Shown here: positions 59,001 through 64,000 of the stretch, one piece after another
Layout of the letters: every line of letters starts with the position of its first letter
Numbering within the stretch: position 1 is the stretch's first letter
Assembly: GCA_030522415.1 (NCBI GenBank)
Contig: CM060104.1
Span: 24,858,325-24,922,324, forward strand
Reading direction: 5' to 3'
DNA: 64,000 bases
Source of the DNA: Channallabes apus
Taxonomy: Eukaryota > Chordata > Actinopteri > Siluriformes > Clariidae
Notes under the pieces: model-generated
Database searches by the model: none
What the model saw: only the letters and a program-made list of their open reading frames with translations
What the model was told of the DNA's origin: nothing
Translations under genes and position numbers: made by a program

Positions 59001-60654
59001 CTGGAAAAGCTAGTGGAAATGTTACAGAGAGGTCTGGTATCTCAGAAATTACTGGCTTGCTTACGACAATAGGACTGGGAAAAACTGTACCACCAGCAAG
59101 ATCATTTCCCAATATGATACTGACATTCTCAACGGGCAACTTCTTACAAACCCCCATCTGCACTTGGCCTGAAACTAGGTCTGACTTCAAGTTAACAGTG
59201 TGCAAAGGAATACTAATACATCCCATTTCGATACCACGCACTAGCGCGTTGGCACCTGCATACGATGCATCACAAAACTGTAGCACATCCTCCAATACGA
59301 GAGATTGGGCCGATCCAGTATCCCTTAACATCTGAACACCCCTAACTGTAGAGTCTCCTACAAGTGACACATAACCTGTCAGCATAAAAGGACTAAATGA
59401 GGAAATATCAGGTGTAATTGAATCAGGAACTGCCTGTACAGTCGCCGCACTCTTAGGTCTAGCCTTTTGCTTCCAAGCGCTACACTCAGCAATCATGTGA
59501 CCAGGATCAAGACAATAAAAACAAACCTTCCTCTTCTCTGTGCCCTTTAAAACTGCTTTTCCACCACCAGACATTTTGACTTTACCGTTAGGCGCAGTAC
59601 GAATGACGGACTCCGTGGCGAAAGGCGCTTTAAATTGACGTACCGAAGAAAAGACAGTTCGGTGAGTAAGTGCGAATTCGTCAGCGAGCACAGCCGCATC
59701 AGTGATTTTTAATACCTTTTGCTCATTTAAATGAACAACAACGTTCTCCGGTAAACAAGTTTTAAAATCTTCAAGTAAGATTAATTCTTGCAATTCCTCA
59801 CGAGTGGTAATCTTACAAGCATGACACCATTTCTCAAACAGAAATTTCTTTTCCCTTGCAAACTCCACATGAGTCTGGTTGGGCTGCTTTAAACATTCTC
59901 TAAACTTCTGTCTATAGGCTTCCGGAACTAACTCATATGCTCTTAATACTACTGCTTTCACTACGTCATAATCTAATGACTCTTCAATCGACAAGGCAGC
60001 ACACACCTCCTGCGCTTTACCTACTAGGTTACACTGCAGTAGTAAAGCCCACATATCTCTTGGCCAGTTTAACTTTGCAGCCACACGTTCAAATGCTACA
60101 AAGTAGGCATCTACCTCTGACTCACGGAAAGGCGGAACTAATTTAACATACCTACTAATGTCAAATTCAGGACCTGTTATTCCACTATCACCAGTAGAAG
60201 GCGTTCTAGCACGAGGAATAGGAATTGGACGACGACGCAAAGTTTCTACTTCTACCTCAAGCTTACGTAATTTCACATCACGATCGGCCTGAACTTCAAG
60301 AGCTTTTAATCGTAGCATTTGCGTCTCGTATTCTTGCTTTTTTAATGCAAGATCAAGCTCCTTTAATCTCACAGTTATTTGCGGATCTAACGCTACACTC
60401 TTACCACTAGTGACTGAGTTAGCGTCAATGTCTGCACCAACATCTTCCTCATCTCTCTGTTCTAAAGCTTTATCAGGAAAGATGCCAGCTTCCACCAATT
60501 TAACATGTAACTCCTCCTTAATCACCTGTTTCCTAGCAACTCTAGAAACAGCGATATTATAAAAGTCTGCTACCAAAAGAAGATCTACCTTTCTACAGTT
60601 ATTAAACTCTTCCAAAGAAGGAGATAAGGTAAACTTCACTAAATCAAAGTCCAT
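56020..60654 (-). CDS. Gmr1-like gag-pol polyprotein, 1544 aa
   Basis: Single uninterrupted frame. Gag: residues 1 to about 375, with a charged coiled coil (ALKKQEYETQMLRLKALEVQ) and a capsid-like segment (YKLVPPFRES type) before a zinc knuckle CFYCLDPGHMIAEC (about 376-389). Protease: LRDTGSAQSLV (about 446). Integrase: HHCC finger (HENVLAGHLG and CRSCDVC, about 680-720), then catalytic Asp in IIDCVGPL (about 753), Asp in QTDQGTNF (about 811) and Glu in ESQGVLERF (about 840). RT: FRFCTDYRKVNS, LDLLKGYWQVPL and AYLDDIVVYS (about 1275). RNase H: LQIDASAVGAGAVL and TDHNPLVFL (about 1420-1495). The start at 60654 is the first ATG of the frame. All catalytic residues are present. Confidence 0.94.
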   Translation of the reverse strand: MDFDLVKFTLSPSLEEFNNCRKVDLLLVADFYNIAVSRVARKQVIKEELHVKLVEAGIFPDKALEQRDEEDVGADIDANSVTSGKSVALDPQITVRLKELDLALKKQEYETQMLRLKALEVQADRDVKLRKLEVEVETLRRRPIPIPRARTPSTGDSGITGPEFDISRYVKLVPPFRESEVDAYFVAFERVAAKLNWPRDMWALLLQCNLVGKAQEVCAALSIEESLDYDVVKAVVLRAYELVPEAYRQKFRECLKQPNQTHVEFAREKKFLFEKWCHACKITTREELQELILLEDFKTCLPENVVVHLNEQKVLKITDAAVLADEFALTHRTVFSSVRQFKAPFATESVIRTAPNGKVKMSGGGKAVLKGTEKRKVCFYCLDPGHMIAECSAWKQKARPKSAATVQAVPDSITPDISSFSPFMLTGYVSLVGDSTVRGVQMLRDTGSAQSLVLEDVLQFCDASYAGANALVRGIEMGCISIPLHTVNLKSDLVSGQVQMGVCKKLPVENVSIILGNDLAGGTVFPSPIVVSKPVISEIPDLSVTFPLAFPACVVTRSQSKSFQDVIDLSDSFLSVPLKQVECRLSVKEDGIAEQKPKFPLEKDSVVGKDNLSAAQKLDPTLTNCISSAVASADLAVARVGYFWDDKILMRKWQPKESDDWQIAYQIVLPSTYRSHVLRLAHENVLAGHLGVTKTFQRIVKHFYWPGVKSDVSRFCRSCDVCQRAGKPNQTVPKAPLHPIPVIGEPFERLIIDCVGPLPKSKHGHQYILTLMCAATRYPEAVPLRTLKAQVVLKEIVKFCTTFGLPRVIQTDQGTNFTSKVFEQLLKELGVSHKLSSAYHPESQGVLERFHQTLKTLLRTFCTETGKDWVDGLPLLMFAVRGSVQESLGFSPAELVFAHTVRGPLKLLKEQLTGKESAPMSVLDYVSSFRERLHKACSLAKSHLAVSQCEMKERYDRKAVQRSFQAGESVLVFLPVPGSPLQAKFSGPYTVEQKLSETDYVIATPERRRKTRVCHINMLKPYVLRDVTASMKSVDKCKPCVTLNNVPVVAEEMLLEEPQSPGARLNNSIILGNIELHLSYLPKDQLNEVVKLLRKYPSLFSDLPGRTTVLSHDIDVGNSTPIKQHPYRVNPVKRDIMRSEVDYLLQNNLAVHSQSPWSSPCLLVPKPDSTFRFCTDYRKVNSITKPDSFPLPRMEDCVDNVGAAKYVTKLDLLKGYWQVPLTTRACEISAFVTPDNFLQYNCMAFGMRNAPATFQRLMQKVLSGLCNCEAYLDDIVVYSGNWEDHLTNLERVFERLCSANLTLNLAKCEFAKAVVTYLGKKVGQGCVRPVTAKVIAVTEFPSPLTKRQLRRFLGMAGYYRGFCKNFATVVSPLTDLLSTERKFVWTSQCENAFIAVKDLLCNAPILSAPNFSLPFKLQIDASAVGAGAVLLQEDDAGVEHPVCYFSKKFSKCQRNYSTIEKEALALVLSLKHFEVYVGGSCVPLIVFTDHNPLVFLSRMCNLNQRLMRWSLFLQEYNLDIHHKKGVENVVADALSRACEFDVSD

Positions 60655-60797
60655 ATTTCCACTAATATGACTATGACTCCTCCCCTACAAAAGTTTAAAG
60701 CAGCTACACAAACTTCATACTTTAGCAATATGGGAAACAATTGTGATTTTGTTAATACTCACAGGTGAATGAAACTCCAATTGTTAGTAATTGTAAC

Positions 60798-60815
60798 GGA
60801 ATGGACGAGCCCCCA
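60798..60815 (-). other. Gmr1-like primer-binding site
   Basis: Coding strand TGGGGGCTCGTCC plus five further bases, two bases inside the 5' LTR. The first 13 bases match tRNA-Pro. Confidence 0.75.
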
Positions 60816-60817
60816 AT

Positions 60818-61680
60818 TGTTACGTTCCCCTCTAGTCTAGGGGTGGAAGAGAAGTAACAAAATTAATTGAGATAGCAAACTTTCATCTAAAAACCTGAAT
60901 ACAATGTTAAATTTGCTTTTCCCCTGTCCCAACACTCCAAAAAGATCACACTAATCTCAAATGTAAAACAAAAGATTTTATTTACAAACTCAAATATCCA
61001 AAACAGGGAGCAAAACAAACTTCAGGAGGGAACAAGGCCAAAATAACAAACATAATAGTTCTAACTTAGTTTTAAAGAAAATTAGTTAACCTCACAAAAG
61101 AAAATACCAAATAAACAACAGAAGTCTTACCTGGCTCCCTTACTAAATTAACACATGAGAAAAAGATGATACAAAAGTAAATGGCGTCCTCCTCCCTACT
61201 GCTCCAGATAAAATAAGTAAACAAAAGAACTCAATTTCAAGAAAAGATTAGGAACAGGGCTGTAGCAATGACAACTGGTGAAGCAAGACTTAGCACAGGC
61301 TAACACCTTAGCACAAACAACAAGCAGCATTAGCAATAGCACACAAGCTAAAGTCTAAGGCAGGAGAAAACAATAGTCTCTGAAGAGCTGGTCAGAAAGC
61401 AGGAGGGCACCCTCTCCTAAGCTACTCTGCTCTACTCTGTCCACAATACTCCCTCCTCGCGTCCTTCAGGTGTCTGTAGCCTTTAACTCCACAAAGCTCT
61501 CCTCGTTAGCCAATGTGGATCCAGCGGTGATTGGTGCAATTAGGCACAGGTGACCTACACCAAGCTGGTAGTGTGGTAGACGAGAAAAAAAGGAGAGAAC
61601 AAAACACCAAAATACTGTAGCATGACAATATATGTTTACAATATAATATAAACAAAATAAATACGTCAAAGGACGTAACA
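60818..61680 (-). repeat. Gmr1-like 5' LTR
   Basis: 863 bp, promoter LTR for the minus-strand element. Confidence 0.93.
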
Positions 61681-62340
61681 CAACTAACAATAATTCTGGC
61701 TTCCACAGACTGGGTATATCCTCATGTGCACAGATTAGTCTTGTCAATTTAAGAATGTTGTGTGAACGACAATTCGTTATGTGTATAAAAGACACCTGTC
61801 CATAGAATCTCTATCTTCCATTCAAACCTCACCACCATGGGCAAGACCAAAGAGCTGTCAAAGGATGTCATGGACAGGATTGTAAACCTGTATAAGGCTG
61901 GAATGGGCTACAGGACATCAGCATGCAGCTTAGTGAGAAAGAGACCTGTTGAAACGACTATTCGCAAATGGAAGAAATATAAAATAACCATAGCCTTAGC
62001 CAGTCTCCAAACCTTAACCCTATGGAAAATTCATGGAGGGAGCTGAAACTTCATGTTGAGTGACAGGCAAGAAACCTTAAGGATTTAGTGAAAATCTGTA
62101 AAGAAGAGTGAACCAAAATCCCTCCTGACAAATGTGCAAACCTGAAAACCAACTATAAGAAATGTGTTATCTCTGTGCTTGCCAACAAGTACTAAGTCAT
62201 GTTTGACTTGGAGGTCAAATACTTATTGAAATGCAAATCAATTTATAACCTTTGTATTGTGCTTTTTCTGGATTTTTGGTTTATATTCTGTCTCAATTCC
62301 TTTAAAAATACACCTATGAAAAAAAAAATTAGACTCTATA
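61681..62340 (+). pseudogene. Right part of old Tc1 element with internally deleted transposase
   Basis: The transposase start is at 61837 (MGKTKELSKDVMDRIVNLY, then KAGMGYRT) with a helix-turn-helix up to TTIRKWKKYK. It then jumps, out of frame, to the PNLNPMENSWREL region that holds the catalytic Glu (about 62005-62060) and a decayed C-terminus ending near 62194. The middle, including both catalytic Asp, is deleted. The inverted end 'gtcaaatacttattgaaatg' follows. Belongs with 54747-55095. Confidence 0.8.
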
Positions 62341-63322
62341 CCAGGGGTGGAGAACCTGTTTGCCATAATGAGCCAAAAATAAATAAATCATCACTGCAAA
62401 GAGTCACACAACAGATGTGCAAACAACAGTATCACAACTTATACACTTAATTACATACCAGAACAGTTCTCATGGATTTTAATCAGCCTACCTCCTTTTA
62501 TTTGACTCAGTAGGACACCTGACAGTCCTTGGTTTCCACAATCTTTAAGTCTGGCTTGTATTCAGTTGTGGCTACTCGTAGTCACTCTTTCACATGTGTG
62601 ACAGTAAGAACAGAGCGATGCTTTGATTTCACTTGGTTCAGTGTCGAAAAAAGTGATTCATAGATATAAGTTGACCCAAACATTGACAGTAGTTTGAGTG
62701 GAGCCTGTTTGACATCGGGATATCTCTCTCTCAATCGGCACAATCTTCCAGAACGCCACGCTTCCTTCCTTCCATTCAGACATTAATGTTCTGTGCTCAT
62801 CTTCGTATTTGCGCTTAGCTGTTAGTCTATGTTAAATCGCGTGAGAGGTTGTGTAAAAAAAAAATCATTTGAATATATACCGCTTTATTGAAAAATTATG
62901 TTTTGACATTTTAAGAATAATTTGCAAGTGTAAACACAGAACGTGTGGATAGATTGAAGAGCGACACCGCTGCTTACCGCCGCTTTATAGCAATGGAGTC
63001 ACTAAGGGACCGTCTAAAAAGTGCATGACCGAGACCCAACCATTTATTTACAGAAGAATACACAAGGTTACAGAGAAACACCTCACAGGACATCAAACAT
63101 ATTACACTGTTAGGCTACAGCATGGATTATTTGTTTATTTATTTGTTTGTTTAATTGATTAATAATTATTTTAATGTACATTTAAAAATATATGATTACA
63201 CAGACAATTCTTATGGCAATAAAACAGATAATTTGTTAAATAATAATAATAATTGTAAAGATATGTATGAAAATGAATGCACTTTGGTACAGTCTATTAT
63301 GAGTTGCAAAAAATGACAGTTA
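62341..63322. other. Old repeat remnants, no gene seen
   Basis: 'ccaggggtggagaacctg' at 62342 resembles a hAT terminal repeat; the rest (62360-63000) looks like a decayed interior without recognisable domains. 63130-63250 is AT-rich. Confidence 0.4.
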
Positions 63323-63614
63323 AATTACAAAATTCAATAACTTTTTTGCTCTAGAAATTTCTAATGTAAAACCAACTGTACTATAATGCACTCTATCCTT
63401 GCTAATAACTACAACCCTTCCCTTTACAATATTCAGTTTGATATTAATTCAGTTGTTAATTTTTTAATAAATTTTTTGAAAAAGAAAAGAAAAATGAAAT
63501 CAAACTGAATGAGATAAAGGTTGTAGTTATTAGCAGTGATAGAGTGGATTATAGTACAACTGGTTTTACATGTGTAATCCACATAACGAAAAAGCTATTG
63601 ATTTTTATTTGTAA
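63323..63614. mobile_element. Palindromic fold-back element (MITE-like)
   Basis: Two imperfect inverted arms of about 110 bp, 63323-63440 and 63501-63614, share for example ctaataactacaaccctt against aaggttgtagttattag and aaaaccaact against tggtttta. A 60-bp AT-rich loop lies between them. No coding capacity; family unknown. Confidence 0.65.
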
Positions 63615-63754
63615 TGTTATGCGCTAAAATGCCTCCCTGCCACGGATTGCCCCCCCCAACATAACCTCTATCAAATATTATATTAGAACATATATTAATA
63701 GGTTCATGATTTACAAATTGATTATAAAATAAGCAATATAAAAAGACATGTTGT
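63615..63754. other. Short unclassified sequence
   Basis: AT-rich, with a C8 run at 63650-63657. Nothing recognised. Confidence 0.3.
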
Positions 63755-63922
63755 ATACAGGCTCGATTCCCGTCTCTGTGTGTATGGACTTTGCATGTGC
63801 TCCCCGTGCTTGGTGGGTTTCCTCCGGGTTCTCCTGTTTCCTCCCACAGTCCAAAGACATGTAGGTTATTCTAATTGGTGTTCTCAAATTACCCATAGTG
63901 TGTGAATGAGTGCGAGTGTGTT

Positions 63923-63955
<33 letters not shown>

Positions 63956-64000
63956 CCTGCGATGGATTGGCACCCTGTCCAGGGTGTACCCCACCTCATG
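63755..64000 (+). mobile_element. tRNA-SINE body, cut by window edge
   Basis: Same family as 27260-27637: 'ggctcgattcccgtctctgt', then ccacagtccaaagacatg in the same orientation as the family's sense strand, a (TG)n expansion at 63925-63952, and 'gcgatggattggcaccctgt'. The 5' head with the A box is missing, and the tail lies beyond 64000. Confidence 0.8.

Larger units (their letters stand above)
55096..61680 (-). mobile_element. Gmr1-like Ty3/gypsy retrotransposon, apparently intact
   Basis: 6585 bp with 863-bp LTRs (55096-55958, 60818-61680) that look identical by eye. Their ends are inverted (TGTTACGT...ACGTAACA). Target duplication CAAC (55092-55095, 61681-61684). One 1544-codon frame, 60654-56020, fills the interior. 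The pol order is protease, integrase, reverse transcriptase, RNase H, i.e. integrase before RT, as in the Gmr1 group of Ty3/gypsy elements described from cod and other deuterostomes. Primer site TGGGGGCTCGTCC (tRNA-Pro-like) near 60798-60815; purine tract at 55959-55966. Inserted into an older Tc1 relic. Confidence 0.94.

Overview
The window is nuclear DNA of a teleost fish. The evidence is a spliced vertebrate calpain-15 gene, very dense CA/GT microsatellites, Tc1 transposons with 'gtgtgaaaaactatttgccccc' type ends, fish-type tRNA SINEs, L2/CR1 LINEs, hAT elements, a Gmr1-type Ty3/gypsy element and an endogenous retrovirus. I cannot name the species. Only one gene can be annotated with confidence; most of the rest is repeats and mobile elements, several nested in one another.

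Layout. 1-5889: flank dominated by a minisatellite of about 98 units of 30-31 bp (471-3446), followed by a hAT-derived repeat carrying a probable solo LTR (3447-4155). 5890-20230: calpain-15 (CAPN15/SOLH) on the + strand, eleven coding exons, ATG at 5912 and stop at 18865, about 1043 aa. Catalytic Cys515, His680 and Asn700 are all present. Its introns hold a Tc1 copy (11036-12609), a SINE, a CR1/Rex1-like LINE and an L2 LINE. 20340-31161: a nest of hAT, Tc1 and L2 elements, including a Tc1 with an intact 340-aa transposase. 32762-50673: the probable start of a second + strand gene. A TATA box and a short non-coding first exon with a good donor lie near 32883, and a short exon with an ATG lies at 50506-50673. 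The interval between them is a 'GTGTTA/GTGTCA' hexamer array (33088-49340) split by a 7.5-kb endogenous retrovirus (39514-47019). 51560-62340: an old L2 LINE with a hAT insertion, then an old Tc1 relic that received a 185-bp MITE and an apparently intact 6.6-kb Gmr1-like retrotransposon (55096-61680). 62341-64000: old repeats and a SINE cut by the window edge.

How the parts relate. CAPN15 is a cytosolic calpain-family protein with RanBP2-type zinc fingers and a C-terminal SOL domain. Its exons read through cleanly, so it looks functional despite the insertions. The mobile elements range from fossils to what look like very recent arrivals: the Gmr1-like LTRs show no differences by eye, the retrovirus LTRs about four in 541 bp. 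Most long open frames in the window (for example 448-3567 on the minus strand, 461-2539, 49344-50274) are by-products of tandem repeats whose period is a multiple of three. I found no undescribed biological system. The points most worth a second look are the Gmr1-like element, the env-less retrovirus with an in-frame UAG between gag and pol, and the second gene split by a large intronic satellite.
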